Positions 44,343 through 53,003 of a stretch of DNA of 64,000 bases are shown here, in pieces; within the stretch, counting starts at the first letter, position 1; each line of letters begins with the position of its first letter. The stretch covers positions 854,503 through 918,502 of the forward strand of contig NZ_JAJNCU010000001.1 of NCBI RefSeq assembly GCF_021026095.1, in the 5' to 3' direction. Under the pieces are notes generated by a model. It saw only the letters and a program-made list of their open reading frames with translations, made no database searches and was not told the origin of the DNA. Made by a program: the position numbers and the translations under genes. This DNA comes from Salinicoccus halitifaciens. GTDB lineage: Bacteria; Bacillota; Bacilli; Staphylococcales; Salinicoccaceae.

Positions 44343-44400
44343 AAAACCCCTCCTTTTATTAACAAGGTGTAAATTTCTCTTAATAAATGCGCATTTGCCA

Positions 44401-44429
44401 TTGAAAAGGCAGGGTCATGTTGCTATAAT
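44401..44429 (+). promoter_or_regulatory. Promoter of tRNA-Asn/tRNA-Ser
   Basis: TTGAAA, 17 bp, TATAAT, 31 bp before tRNA-Asn. Confidence 0.85.
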
Positions 44430-44460
44430 TAATAATGTTCGATTGAAAAACATTTATTAT

Positions 44461-44532
44461 TCCACAGTAGCTCAGTGGTAGAGCTATCGGCTGTTAACCG
44501 ATCGGTCGTAGGTTCGAATCCTACCTGTGGAG
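44461..44532 (+). tRNA. tRNA-Asn (GTT), second copy
   Basis: Same 72-nt sequence as the minus-strand copy at 37295-37366; the identity extends into the flanking AT and CCAT bases. Confidence 0.95.
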
Positions 44533-44538
44533 CCATAT

Positions 44539-44627
44539 GGAGATGTACTCAAGTGGCTGAAGAGGTACCCCTGCTAAGGGTATAGGTCGCATTGCGCGGC
44601 GCGAGGGTTCAAATCCCTCCATCTCCG
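44539..44627 (+). tRNA. tRNA-Ser (GCT)
   Basis: 89-nt class II tRNA; acceptor GGAGATG/CATCTCC, anticodon loop CTGCTAA, long variable arm, discriminator G. Confidence 0.95.
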
Positions 44628-44641
44628 CTCCTAATTTATAC

Positions 44642-44676
44642 CCGCTAAACGATAAGTTTAGCGGCTTTTTTATTTT
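44642..44676 (+). terminator. Terminator of tRNA-Asn/tRNA-Ser
   Basis: Stem CCGCTAAAC/GTTTAGCGG with loop GATAA and a long T-rich tail. Confidence 0.9.
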
Positions 44677-44704
44677 TCCTGGCTCTGCACAGGCAGCAAA
44701 AGAA

Positions 44705-44746
44705 GCAGGCATTCCTGGATTTCCATGGATGCCTGCTTTTTTAATA
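44705..44746. terminator. Terminator-like hairpin after the PQQ lipoprotein gene
   Basis: Arms GCAGGCAT/ATGCCTGC with inner pairing; TTTTTTA on the plus side and TTCTTTT on the minus side. Confidence 0.7.
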
Positions 44747-44774
44747 TTGTAAAGTGCATTAATAAAATAATAAA

Positions 44775-46160
44775 TTATTCACCTTCACCTGCTGCAGTAA
44801 TTCTGTAGATCAGCCCGCCATCAGTGCTAGCAACAAGCGCGCCATCCTCAGTTACTAGAATATCACGGAAACGTTCGCCTTCTTCAGTTAAAAGACGTTC
44901 TTCCCCAACGATGAGGTCATCTTCAATAATGACACGTACAATATAGTTCGGCGCCAGTCCACCGATGAACAAGTTGTTCTCCCATTCAGGAATTGCGTCG
45001 TTATCATAGAATGACATACCGCTTGGTGCACTTGTCGGATCCCAATAATATCTTGGTTCAACAAAGCCCTGCGCCTCGTGTTCTGAAATGCCCTCATTGA
45101 CCAGTTCACCGGTGTACTCGATACCGTAGGAAACAACCGGCCATCCATAGTTATTACCCGGTTCAATGATATTCAGTTCATCCCCGGCCTGTGGACCGAA
45201 TTCAACAATCCATAAGTCCCCTGTTTCAGGATGGAAGTCCACCCCTTGAGTATTACGGTGACCGTAACTGTAAATCCCGTCCAGTGCGTCTTCATCTTCG
45301 ATGAATGGATTCGTATCCACTGGTTCCCCATCTTGTGTAATGTGAATGACTTTACCTAAGTATGCATCCAAGTCTTGTGCACGTTCGCGGATCGGGTCAT
45401 CTGAACGTTCACCAGTTGTTAAGAATAAATTCTCATCATCATCAAAGATGATACGTCCGCCATAGTGCAAGGTACCATCATATGCCGGTGTTGCCTGGAA
45501 AATCACTTCAAAATCTTCAAGTGAGGCTTCGTCTTCTGATAAAGCACCTTTACCGACAGAAGTAACAGTACCACCTTCAATATCTTGAGAAAACGTCAAA
45601 AATACCAACCTTGATTCCTCAAAATCAGGTGCAATGGCTACATCAAGCAAGCCACCCTGGTCTTCGTTATTCACTTCCGGCGTACCTTCGATTGGATCTG
45701 AAACAGAACCGTCTTCAAGGTTTACAATAAGAAGTTCTGCTGAATCCCTTTGTGTAACAAGTAAGCGGTTTGTATCAAACTCCTCCATACCCCAGGACAC
45801 ACCAAGATCCTCAACAACCACTTCCACATCAAGTTCTGCTTCAGTCACCACTTCAGGTGCTCTTGTCTGTTCTAGAAATGCCGGTTCAAAATCAGTCACT
45901 TGTGGTTCAGTTTCTGCCGGTTCAGCTTGTGCGTCCGTATCTGCACTTTCATCAGCGCCCTCGTCAGCACTTTCCTCTGTTTCAGCAACCGAATCATCAG
46001 TTTCCTCTGTTGCGTTATCCGAGTCATCGGTTTCTTCTGTTGCAGCGTCCGGTTCATCGGTTGGTTCATCTGACGCCTCATCATTGCCGCATGCCGCCAA
46101 AGCCAGTACAAAGACCAGCATCAATATGAACATTACCCTTGACCACGAAACTTTCTCCAT
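44775..46160 (-). CDS. PQQ-dependent sugar dehydrogenase-like lipoprotein
   Basis: A 461-aa lipoprotein: lipobox LALAAC (Cys24), an Asp/Glu/Thr linker of about 65 residues with ATEETDDSDNATEETDDS-type repeats, then a six-bladed propeller (about 110-461) of the soluble glucose/aldose sugar dehydrogenase family (Gdh-B, YliI). Family features are DQGGLLDVAIAPDF, LHYGGRIIFDDDENLFLTTGE, YSYGHRNTQGVDFHP and NNYGWPVVSYG. No PQQ-synthesis genes are seen, so cofactor would come from outside or the protein may work differently. ATG follows AAAAGGGGAGG. Confidence 0.85.
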   Translation of the reverse strand: MEKVSWSRVMFILMLVFVLALAACGNDEASDEPTDEPDAATEETDDSDNATEETDDSVAETEESADEGADESADTDAQAEPAETEPQVTDFEPAFLEQTRAPEVVTEAELDVEVVVEDLGVSWGMEEFDTNRLLVTQRDSAELLIVNLEDGSVSDPIEGTPEVNNEDQGGLLDVAIAPDFEESRLVFLTFSQDIEGGTVTSVGKGALSEDEASLEDFEVIFQATPAYDGTLHYGGRIIFDDDENLFLTTGERSDDPIRERAQDLDAYLGKVIHITQDGEPVDTNPFIEDEDALDGIYSYGHRNTQGVDFHPETGDLWIVEFGPQAGDELNIIEPGNNYGWPVVSYGIEYTGELVNEGISEHEAQGFVEPRYYWDPTSAPSGMSFYDNDAIPEWENNLFIGGLAPNYIVRVIIEDDLIVGEERLLTEEGERFRDILVTEDGALVASTDGGLIYRITAAGEGE

Positions 46161-46451
46161 TGTTTTTCCTCCCCTTTTATAAGATATTGAACTGAATATG
46201 TTAAAATTCAGCCGTTGAAACCCAGAATCAAAAATCAAATGAGACTTTCAAATCTTGAATCAAAATGTAAAAATCCTTAAAGTAATTTTATCATAATTAT
46301 CTGAAAACATAATAGCTATCTGTTTTTTCATCTTTGACATACCCTGATTGCTGCGCTTAAATCCACCGTCATTGGTCTTGTACAGACCTTCTCCATTCTA
46401 CGATTTGCTCTCAGGCAAACTATGATAGAATAATTCCGAGGTGATAGACAA

Positions 46452-47393
46452 ATGGAAAAAATCAGGCTCGGCGGTTCAACACTTGAAGCTTCAAAGATCG
46501 TACTCGGTTGCATGCGCATCGCTGATATGGAAGATAAAGCACTCGCCACCCATGTTAACAGGGCGATTGAACTCGGCATCAACCTGTTCGACCACGCAGA
46601 CATTTACGGCGACGGTGAGTGTGAGCGCAAGTTCGGTAAAATTCTCGCTTCAGAAGTGAACCGTGAAGATATATTGATACAGAGTAAATGCGGCATCCGT
46701 CATGCCGGCAACAGTACCAGGAAAGAAGATCAGTACTACGACCTTTCAAAATCACATATACTGGATTCCGTCGACGGCATCCTCGAGCGTCTCGGTACGG
46801 ACTACCTGGATATTCTCATGCTCCACCGTCCGGACGCGTTGATGGAGCTGAGGGAAATTGCAGAAGCTTTCGACCACCTGCACGACAGCGGAAAAGTGAG
46901 GCATTTCGGCCTCAGCAACTTCCATGCTGCTCAGTTCGACTTCGTCCAGAAGCACACGGACCATAAACTCATCACGAACCAGGTCCAGTTCGGCGCCGGT
47001 GCACCGCATATGATCAACAGCCGCATGCAGACCAATACGCCATTTGAGAGTGCTGCAGATCGTGACGGCGGCCTGCTCGATCATGCCCGCCTGCATGATG
47101 TTACACTGCAGGCGTGGTCACCGTTCCATTACGGATACTTCGACGGCATCATCATGGATGATCCAAAATACAAAGTGTTAAATGATGTACTGGAAGACAT
47201 CGGACAGTCCCACGGCATCACCAAAAATGCGGTGGCAGTCGCATGGATACTCAGACACCCTGCCGATATGCAGACCATCGTCGGCACGACGGATACATCG
47301 AGGCTTGAAGACATCGCGAAAGCTGCCGATACTAAACTCACCCGCGAAGAATGGTACCGGATCTATAAAGCTGCAGGTCATATACTGCCGTAA
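46452..47393 (+). CDS. Aldo/keto reductase
   Basis: NADPH-dependent oxidoreductase of 313 aa, (beta/alpha)8 barrel. The catalytic tetrad is visible: Asp in FDHADIYGD with its Tyr, Lys in IQSKCGI and His in LMLHRPD. KVRHFGLSNFH and the C-terminal TIVGTTDTSRL (cofactor phosphate) are typical of the YcsN/YdhF group. GAGGTG precedes ATG. Substrate unknown. Confidence 0.93.
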   Translation: MEKIRLGGSTLEASKIVLGCMRIADMEDKALATHVNRAIELGINLFDHADIYGDGECERKFGKILASEVNREDILIQSKCGIRHAGNSTRKEDQYYDLSKSHILDSVDGILERLGTDYLDILMLHRPDALMELREIAEAFDHLHDSGKVRHFGLSNFHAAQFDFVQKHTDHKLITNQVQFGAGAPHMINSRMQTNTPFESAADRDGGLLDHARLHDVTLQAWSPFHYGYFDGIIMDDPKYKVLNDVLEDIGQSHGITKNAVAVAWILRHPADMQTIVGTTDTSRLEDIAKAADTKLTREEWYRIYKAAGHILP

Positions 47394-47398
47394 CCAGA

Positions 47399-47436
47399 AG
47401 AACCTCCCGCCGATATTGGCAGGAGGTTTTTATTTT
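47399..47436 (+). terminator. Aldo/keto reductase terminator
   Basis: Imperfect stem CCTCCCGCC/GGCAGGAGG with loop GATATT and a T-rich end. Confidence 0.85.
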
Positions 47437-47446
47437 AAAGTGTTTT

Positions 47447-48088
47447 TTAAATATTCCTTTTGGTTCCTGTAAAGTACTCAAGCGGCTTATCACTGATGAT
47501 CCTGTTCAAATCAAGATTCCCCATATAACCCGGCAGCTTCCCCTGGTCGGTATACTGATGGATATCCGCCGGAAATTTCGGGGTGCTGTCTGCTGATGCA
47601 CTGCCGGATCCGTAGTGCGGAATCCATACGGCATCCGCTTCACCGGTATCCAGATTCAGCCGTTCATACAGATGATGGGCGATATAGAGGCCGATCTTTT
47701 CAGCCCCGTGTTTCCGCATTTCATTTACATAGATGCTCACGCCTTTTCTCATATCGGGATGTGTGACGGCTTCCACATCCAGCCACCAGAAGGTCGGTTC
47801 GAGGTCTTTAGTCCTGTCCCAGAACATCTTTGCTTCATTGATCATATGGGTGTCATTCTGGCCGCGGACAAACGCATAGGCTGCCGTCGGTACACCTTGC
47901 GCCCTGAAATTTTTGTGATGTGTTACATATTCTCTGTCAATAACATCCGCGTCCATCGTTCTGATTATGACGTGATCCACATGTTTTGACAATTCTTCAT
48001 AATTAATCGAGTCAGAGGGTTGATGATGGGAGACATCGATGATCATCGCCTCCTCCCCTTTCACCACTGATGAATTTCCTGAATCCAT
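47447..48088 (-). CDS. GH25 (lysozyme-like) domain protein without signal peptide
   Basis: A 213-aa protein whose whole length from residue 15 is a glycoside hydrolase 25 domain: MIIDVSHHQP (first catalytic-site Asp), HKNFRAQGVPTAAYAFVRG, FWWLDVEAV (the Asp-x-Glu pair) and DIHQYTDQG. GH25 enzymes cut peptidoglycan and usually come from phages or are secreted. Here there is no signal peptide or wall-binding domain. Two starts are possible: ATG at 48088 (after AAAGGAG) and ATG at 48046 (after GGGGAGGAG). A small membrane-protein gene precedes it. Confidence 0.85.
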   Translation of the reverse strand: MDSGNSSVVKGEEAMIIDVSHHQPSDSINYEELSKHVDHVIIRTMDADVIDREYVTHHKNFRAQGVPTAAYAFVRGQNDTHMINEAKMFWDRTKDLEPTFWWLDVEAVTHPDMRKGVSIYVNEMRKHGAEKIGLYIAHHLYERLNLDTGEADAVWIPHYGSGSASADSTPKFPADIHQYTDQGKLPGYMGNLDLNRIISDKPLEYFTGTKRNI

Positions 48089-48127
48089 TATTCCACTCCT
48101 TTTATTGTACTGGGTGATCTTTGATGC

Positions 48128-48400
48128 TCATCTCAACAGGGCGATCAAGATGATTAAAAATAATATGGAAGCGACGAAAGGGAGTATAAGGAAAAAGTAA
48201 CATCCGAGTTCCATATCCGGTATTTCTTCTTTCTCAGTACTGCTTTTGTGCACCTGCTGACTTGAGGATACACTTTCCTTTGGCTTCTGGCCTGGGGATT
48301 TCATTTTCGCAGCTTTATTCTCCGCCCTTTCTTTTTCTCGTTTCCTTATCCTGTCGATGATATATTCGATATCTTCATTACGTTTTTTATCAGGCATCAT
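48128..48400 (-). CDS. Small C-terminally anchored membrane protein, unknown
   Basis: A 90-aa protein: basic helical N-terminal part (1-35), Ser/Gln/Lys-rich linker and one C-terminal transmembrane helix (about 66-88). No family recognised. AAGGGGATGG precedes ATG. It lies 39 bp before the GH25 gene on the same strand and is probably co-transcribed. Confidence 0.7.
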   Translation of the reverse strand: MMPDKKRNEDIEYIIDRIRKREKERAENKAAKMKSPGQKPKESVSSSQQVHKSSTEKEEIPDMELGCYFFLILPFVASILFLIILIALLR

Positions 48401-48493
48401 ACCATCCCCTTCACTTCTATTGAGAGAATCCCAAGGTCTGCCTCTTTATAATCAATAGCCTGCATTGCATATATTTAACCTTCGCCGAAGATG

Positions 48494-48526
48494 AAAACTC
48501 CCGCAATGGTATCGTCACTGCGGGAT
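48494..48526 (-). terminator. Terminator of the mvaB operon
   Basis: On the minus strand TCCCGCAGTG / CATTGCGGGA followed by GTTTTC. Confidence 0.75.
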
Positions 48527-48557
48527 TGAGATATTGATAAGTTTAACTTTAATTCAC

Positions 48558-49463
48558 TTAAAATTCATGGAGATCGGACACCTTGCCCGCTTTGACGACT
48601 TGCCCGGGATAGTCCGATCTGCCTATGATATCCGGCAGATCTTTTGAGATGGCTATCAATTCATCCAAATCCACATTGTGCGGGATGCCCATTTCACCGA
48701 GCATATGGACTACATCTTCTGTGCAGATGTTGCCGCTCGCTCCCGGGGCGAACGGGCAACCCCCGATGCCGCCGATGGCGGAATCGAACCGGGTCACGCC
48801 CGCTTCTATGCCCGCAAGCAGATTGGCAAGGCCCATGCCGCGTGTATCATGGAGATGCAGCGTCAGCGGCGTGTCTTCGAAATGCGCCTTCACGTCAGTG
48901 ATGAACCTTTTGATCTGGTTCGGGTTGGCCATGCCGGTCGTATCCGCCAATGTGATGCTGTCCATGCCGAGGTCAATGTATTTCCTAATAAAGTCCATCA
49001 CGGCTTCTTCTGAAATCGCACCTTCAAACGGGCAGCCGAATGCAGTCGCAACGGTGCCATTGATCTTCATGCCGCTGCCTTTGACGAAATCCGCTATTTT
49101 TGAGAATTCCGCTAAGGATTCTTCATGCGTCTTGTTTACATTCTTTTTGTTATGGCTGGCGCTTGCCGACATGACGAGGTTGATTTCATCCAGTCGGGCA
49201 TCCGCAGCACGCTCGGCGCCCCTCAGGTTCGCCACCAGCCCGACGTAAGTGACGTCATCATTTCTTTCTATATTTTTCGCCACTTCCTCGGCATCACTCA
49301 GTTGAGGGACAGCCTTCGGGGAGACGAACGATGTCACCTCGATTTTCGAAACCCCCGTCCTGTTGATCCGGTTGATGGTCTTTATCTTGTCTTCCGTCGT
49401 TATGAACTTTTTTTCCATCTGGAAACCGTCACGCGGTATGACTTCCTGAATGTGTATGGTCAT
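48558..49463 (-). CDS. mvaB: Hydroxymethylglutaryl-CoA lyase
   Basis: Splits HMG-CoA to acetyl-CoA and acetoacetate; 301 aa, HMGL-like TIM barrel. N-terminal EVIPRDGFQ, metal-binding HLHDTRGMG and the family signature GIGGCPFAPGASGN with its active-site Cys are all present. ATG lies behind GAGGAGTG. It follows a CoA-transferase gene by 16 bp, so both act in one pathway, probably breakdown of leucine-derived or free 3-hydroxy-3-methylglutarate. Confidence 0.94.
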   Translation of the reverse strand: MTIHIQEVIPRDGFQMEKKFITTEDKIKTINRINRTGVSKIEVTSFVSPKAVPQLSDAEEVAKNIERNDDVTYVGLVANLRGAERAADARLDEINLVMSASASHNKKNVNKTHEESLAEFSKIADFVKGSGMKINGTVATAFGCPFEGAISEEAVMDFIRKYIDLGMDSITLADTTGMANPNQIKRFITDVKAHFEDTPLTLHLHDTRGMGLANLLAGIEAGVTRFDSAIGGIGGCPFAPGASGNICTEDVVHMLGEMGIPHNVDLDELIAISKDLPDIIGRSDYPGQVVKAGKVSDLHEF

Positions 49464-49479
49464 GCTTTTTCACTCCTCA

Positions 49480-50691
49480 TCAAATGATCCCCTTCTCCGT
49501 TAAATAATCCATATGTTCATCAGAATAGTTCAGGATGTCCCTGTAGACTTCCTCATTATGTTCACCGAGCTTCGGTCCCGCCCACTTTATCTCACCCGGT
49601 GTTTCGGAAAATTTCGGCATGATGCCGGGCATCTTCAACTGCCCGAGGCCTTCGACTTCCACATCTTCAATCATGTTCCTCGCCTGGTAATGGGCATCCT
49701 CGAAAATATCCGCAATGCTGTAGATCGGGCCGTTCGGCACGTCGAATTCATCCAGCCTCTGCTGGGCTTCGGAGAGCGTGTGCTGAAGCGTCCATTCCGT
49801 AATGACGCCGTCCAGGAATTCCGGATATTTTGCCCGGTCGTCGTTTGAGCGGTACTTCGGATCTTCTTTAATGTCCTCCCTGCCTATCGCCGTCATCAGC
49901 CTTTTGAAGATGCTGTCGCCGTTGCCGCCGATCACAATATACTTCCCGTCCTTGCACTGATATGTATTTGATGGGACGATGCCCGGCAGCGCACTCCCGG
50001 TGCGTTCCCTGATGAAGTTGTAGTAATCATATTCCGGCACCATGCTCTCCATCAGGCTGAACACAGCTTCATACAGTGCCACATCAATGAACTGGCCGGT
50101 TCCGGTGCCTGCAACGTCTCTGTTGTAGACTGCCATCATCGCGCTGATCACCGCATATAATGAAGAAATTGAATCACCGAGGCTGATGCCGACCCTGACC
50201 GGCGGCCTGTCTTCATACCCTGTGATATTACGTATCCCGCCGATCGATTCGCCGACACTGCCGAAACCAGGCTTCTTACTGTAAGGGCCGTCCTGTCCGT
50301 AGCCCGATATTCTGACCATGATGATTTTGGGATTGATTTTCTTAAGATCCTCATATCCGAGACCCCATTCTTCAAGCTTGCCCGGACGGAAGTTTTCAAT
50401 CAGTATATCCGTTCTCTTGATGAGGTCTTTGATGATGTCCTGTCCTTCCTCCGACTTCAAGTCGACCGTCACTGACTTCTTGTTCCTCGACTGCACGTAC
50501 CACCACAGTGAAGTGTCTTCGTGCATCATCCGCCATTTCCTGATCGGATCACCCGAACCCGGCGTTTCAACTTTTATGACCTCGGCCCCGAAGTCTGCGA
50601 ACAGCCGGCCTGCGAAAGGACCGGCGATCAGCGACCCCATCTCCAGAACACGCAGGCCGCTCAGTAATTCCTTTGATTTCTCATCAAACAT
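49480..50691 (-). CDS. CaiB/BaiF family (type III) CoA-transferase
   Basis: A 403-aa CoA-transferase forming an interlocked dimer in this family. GLRVLEMGSLIAGPFAGRLFADFGAEVIKVE-type N-terminus (given in part), ENFRPGKLEEWGLGYE, and the catalytic Asp in GISLGDSISSLYA are conserved. The start is the ATG 6 nt after GGAGTG; a GTG 9 nt upstream lacks a site. Linkage to HMG-CoA lyase suggests it activates 3-hydroxy-3-methylglutarate with CoA from succinyl-CoA, as human SUGCT does. That substrate is inference. Confidence 0.9.
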   Translation of the reverse strand: MFDEKSKELLSGLRVLEMGSLIAGPFAGRLFADFGAEVIKVETPGSGDPIRKWRMMHEDTSLWWYVQSRNKKSVTVDLKSEEGQDIIKDLIKRTDILIENFRPGKLEEWGLGYEDLKKINPKIIMVRISGYGQDGPYSKKPGFGSVGESIGGIRNITGYEDRPPVRVGISLGDSISSLYAVISAMMAVYNRDVAGTGTGQFIDVALYEAVFSLMESMVPEYDYYNFIRERTGSALPGIVPSNTYQCKDGKYIVIGGNGDSIFKRLMTAIGREDIKEDPKYRSNDDRAKYPEFLDGVITEWTLQHTLSEAQQRLDEFDVPNGPIYSIADIFEDAHYQARNMIEDVEVEGLGQLKMPGIMPKFSETPGEIKWAGPKLGEHNEEVYRDILNYSDEHMDYLTEKGII

Positions 50692-50973
50692 TTCATCCAC
50701 TCCACAAAGTTATTTTCCTGCTGCTAACAAAGCTTTTAAGATTTCATCTCCAATAATGCTGACTATTAATAATAGTATGGATTTCAGAAAATTCTTTGTC
50801 AATGACCAACGGGGAAAGCTTTTATATATATTTGAGGATGGTTACATTTTGCCCTGTCGATTCCTGCAGTGGTATAATTATTAAACTAAAACAGTGACTG
50901 ATTACAGTTTCTATCATCATACATCGTGCCTGGAGAGTTTATTCGTATTTCACTGCCGGAAGGAGGTAGTCAT

Positions 50974-51687
50974 ATGTTTTTTGACTCGGAAGTCCTTTTA
51001 AAATTATTCCTTGCCTTGATCTTCGGCATGCTGATCGGCATAGACCGGAAGCTTAAACATAAGCCGCTTGGCCTTAAGACATGCTCGGTGATCAGTATAG
51101 CAAGCTGTCTTGTTACAATCGTTTCCATCCAGTCCTTCGAGCAGTTCGCCACTCCAACCTACCATGCGATAGATCCAATGCGTCTTGCGGCACAGATTGT
51201 AAGCGGGGTCGGTTTCCTTGGCGCAGGTGTCATCCTCCACAGGAAAAATGATGTCATATCAGGCTTGACCAGTGCAGCCTTGATCTGGGCCGCATCAGGG
51301 CTTGGTATCGCTGTGGGCGCCGGGTTTTATTTTGAAGCTGCTTTTGCGGTATTTTTCCTCATCATCGCCGTCAATTTCATACCGAGGATATTCAGGTTGA
51401 TCGGCCCTGAGAAACTGCAGAATAAAGAGATGTCTTTAAAAATGAATGTCGATGAGAACTTGAAGGTGACGGATGTGCTTAAAATTGTCGAGGAGAAATT
51501 GCACGAGAAGAATCAACAGGAGAGCAAGGATATCACCATTTTGGATGTTAAGATAAAAAGCTATGAAAGTGGCAGCCAGAAGATCGACCTGAGGCTGTTG
51601 GTGCCGGAGAGCCAGTATACGACTGAAATCTATGAGCTGACCAAGGAAATAGACGGCGTATTGGCGCTCGATATACAAAGCCTGTAA
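50974..51687 (+). CDS. MgtC/SapB family membrane protein
   Basis: A 237-aa protein: about four to five transmembrane helices in the first 145 residues with the MgtC signature (FGMLIGIDRKLKHKPLGLKT, then SGVGFLGAGVIL and SGLTSAALIWAASGLGIAVG) and a soluble ACT-like C-terminal domain (about 150-237). Linked to magnesium or membrane-potential homeostasis in other bacteria. AAGGAGG precedes ATG. Lone gene. Confidence 0.9.
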   Translation: MFFDSEVLLKLFLALIFGMLIGIDRKLKHKPLGLKTCSVISIASCLVTIVSIQSFEQFATPTYHAIDPMRLAAQIVSGVGFLGAGVILHRKNDVISGLTSAALIWAASGLGIAVGAGFYFEAAFAVFFLIIAVNFIPRIFRLIGPEKLQNKEMSLKMNVDENLKVTDVLKIVEEKLHEKNQQESKDITILDVKIKSYESGSQKIDLRLLVPESQYTTEIYELTKEIDGVLALDIQSL

Positions 51688-51712
51688 GCATTCACTGCAG
51701 AAAATCGGAAAA

Positions 51713-51741
51713 TAAAACCCCTCAAATGAGGGGTTCTTTAT
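51713..51741. terminator. Bidirectional terminator between mgtC-like and tautomerase genes
   Basis: Stem AACCCCTC/GAGGGGTT with loop AAAT and CTTTATT on the plus side. Confidence 0.85.
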
Positions 51742-51914
51742 TACATATTTTTACCGGAATAAAAGTCTTCCTGCTTCATGTCTTCAAAAATGACGCTGAC
51801 GGATTCTTTCGGTGCAAATTTCGATGCATCCATCGTTTTGATGATTTCTTGTGCGAGTGCTTCTTTCTGTTCAGCCGTACGGCCTTCTTTCAGCTGGATT
51901 CTTACAAATGGCAT
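51741..51914 (-). CDS. 4-oxalocrotonate tautomerase family protein
   Basis: A 57-aa enzyme subunit of the 4-OT superfamily. Mature Pro1 follows the initiator Met (MPFVRIQLKEG), and Arg11 or so (GRTAEQK) matches the family. AGGAG lies 8 nt before ATG. The usual tiny hexameric tautomerase of staphylococci; physiological substrate unknown. Confidence 0.93.
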   Translation of the reverse strand: MPFVRIQLKEGRTAEQKEALAQEIIKTMDASKFAPKESVSVIFEDMKQEDFYSGKNM

Positions 51915-51953
51915 GCTTTCCACTCCTGTAGTTTTAAGTCCATTATACGCTGT

Positions 51954-52565
51954 TTATGTAATGTGGTCCATCTTATGAGGTTCGCCGTCCTTTATATACT
52001 GCAGGTAAGCCTTGTATGAAACATCGCTGACTCTGTCCCCTGCAGCGTCCCTGTAATAGCCGGCGCTGTTGTTCTTATATTTCGCCATCTCACTGAATTC
52101 ATACTTCTCTTTTTCCAGATTGAATTTATAATGCAGCTTCAGGGCATTGAGGTACTGGTTGTTGAAGGAAGTGAATGATATATCGACTTCGATTTCCTCA
52201 TTATTATTGAATCTGACCCTCGTATTCCCATTATAGTCCCTGTAAGAATGTATGTGCTTTATATTGAACCAGCTGTTCTCATTCACTCTGTCCGAATGTG
52301 TGCAGAAGAAAATGATGGAACCGAAAAGGTCGATGATGATCGGCAATTTCGCACTGAGCCCCGTCAGTTTCCTCGTCAATTCTTTTCTGGCCGGGTAGCT
52401 CTGAGAGTACTGCTTACAGTTCCTTTCCATGATCTTATTCGGTGATGATAGACACAAGGCGCTTTCGCCGCCGAATAACTCCCCTATCCTTGTTTCAGTC
52501 AAACCTTTGTTTCCTACAGACAACATATACATGGTCTCATCGTGGATGTGATAAAATTGTTTCAT
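51954..52565 (-). CDS. comK: Competence transcription factor ComK
   Basis: A 203-aa protein matching ComK through its whole core: IMERNCKQYSQSYPARK, LPIIIDLFGSIIFFCTHS, NIKHIHSYR and FTSFNNQYLNALKLHYKF. ComK drives transcription of DNA-uptake genes by binding AAAA-N5-TTTT pairs in the minor groove. ATG follows AAGGGGCAGGG. Gene order with IDEAL and lplA equals that of staphylococcal comK. Whether it is expressed cannot be told. Confidence 0.93.
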   Translation of the reverse strand: MKQFYHIHDETMYMLSVGNKGLTETRIGELFGGESALCLSSPNKIMERNCKQYSQSYPARKELTRKLTGLSAKLPIIIDLFGSIIFFCTHSDRVNENSWFNIKHIHSYRDYNGNTRVRFNNNEEIEVDISFTSFNNQYLNALKLHYKFNLEKEKYEFSEMAKYKNNSAGYYRDAAGDRVSDVSYKAYLQYIKDGEPHKMDHIT

Positions 52566-52711
52566 TGCCCTGCCCCTTTATGTTTGATGAATATAATATA
52601 ACATATGTTAACTAAGTTGTTAACTTTTAATGACTATTTATATTAAATTTGTAATACATATTGTACAGAGTATTTTTACAATATTTAATTGTCAAAATAT
52701 TCAAAACGTAT

Positions 52712-52740
52712 TTGACAATCTTTATTGCACCCTTTATAAT
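52712..52740 (+). promoter_or_regulatory. Promoter of the IDEAL-domain gene
   Basis: TTGACA, 17 bp, TATAAT: a near-perfect sigma-A promoter 33 bp before the start codon. Confidence 0.9.
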
Positions 52741-52773
52741 TCTATACAAGATAAATTAAGGGGGCGGAATACT

Positions 52774-52986
52774 ATGAGTAAACAAGTCTATCCCGTAAAC
52801 CAGTTGCGCGTTTTCATCAACACAATCAATGACCTGTCTGCGGACATCCTGCTTCAGGAAGCGCTTGATGATTTCAACACTAAGCTTTACAGAGAGAAGA
52901 TTGAAGAAGCATTGATCGAAAGAGATGAAGAGAAGTTCAATACCTATACTAAACTGTTGAGAGAGATCACTGAAGATGAAGAATAA
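52774..52986 (+). CDS. IDEAL domain protein
   Basis: A 70-aa protein that is almost only an IDEAL domain (about 25-65; LLQEALDDFNTKLYREKIEEALIERDEEKF in part), a short helical motif found mainly in Firmicutes. It has been seen at the ends of ComK-interacting and other regulatory proteins. ATG follows GGGGCGG. It is divergent from comK and convergent with lplA; a regulatory link to ComK is possible but unproven. Confidence 0.88.
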   Translation: MSKQVYPVNQLRVFINTINDLSADILLQEALDDFNTKLYREKIEEALIERDEEKFNTYTKLLREITEDEE

Positions 52987-53003
52987 ATTACACCCGTCAA
53001 CAA

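Noticed and set aside
47447..48400. GH25 gene plus small membrane protein as a lysis cassette of a prophage remnant
   Set aside because: No other phage gene is nearby, and the small protein has one C-terminal helix with a long soluble part, unlike a typical holin.
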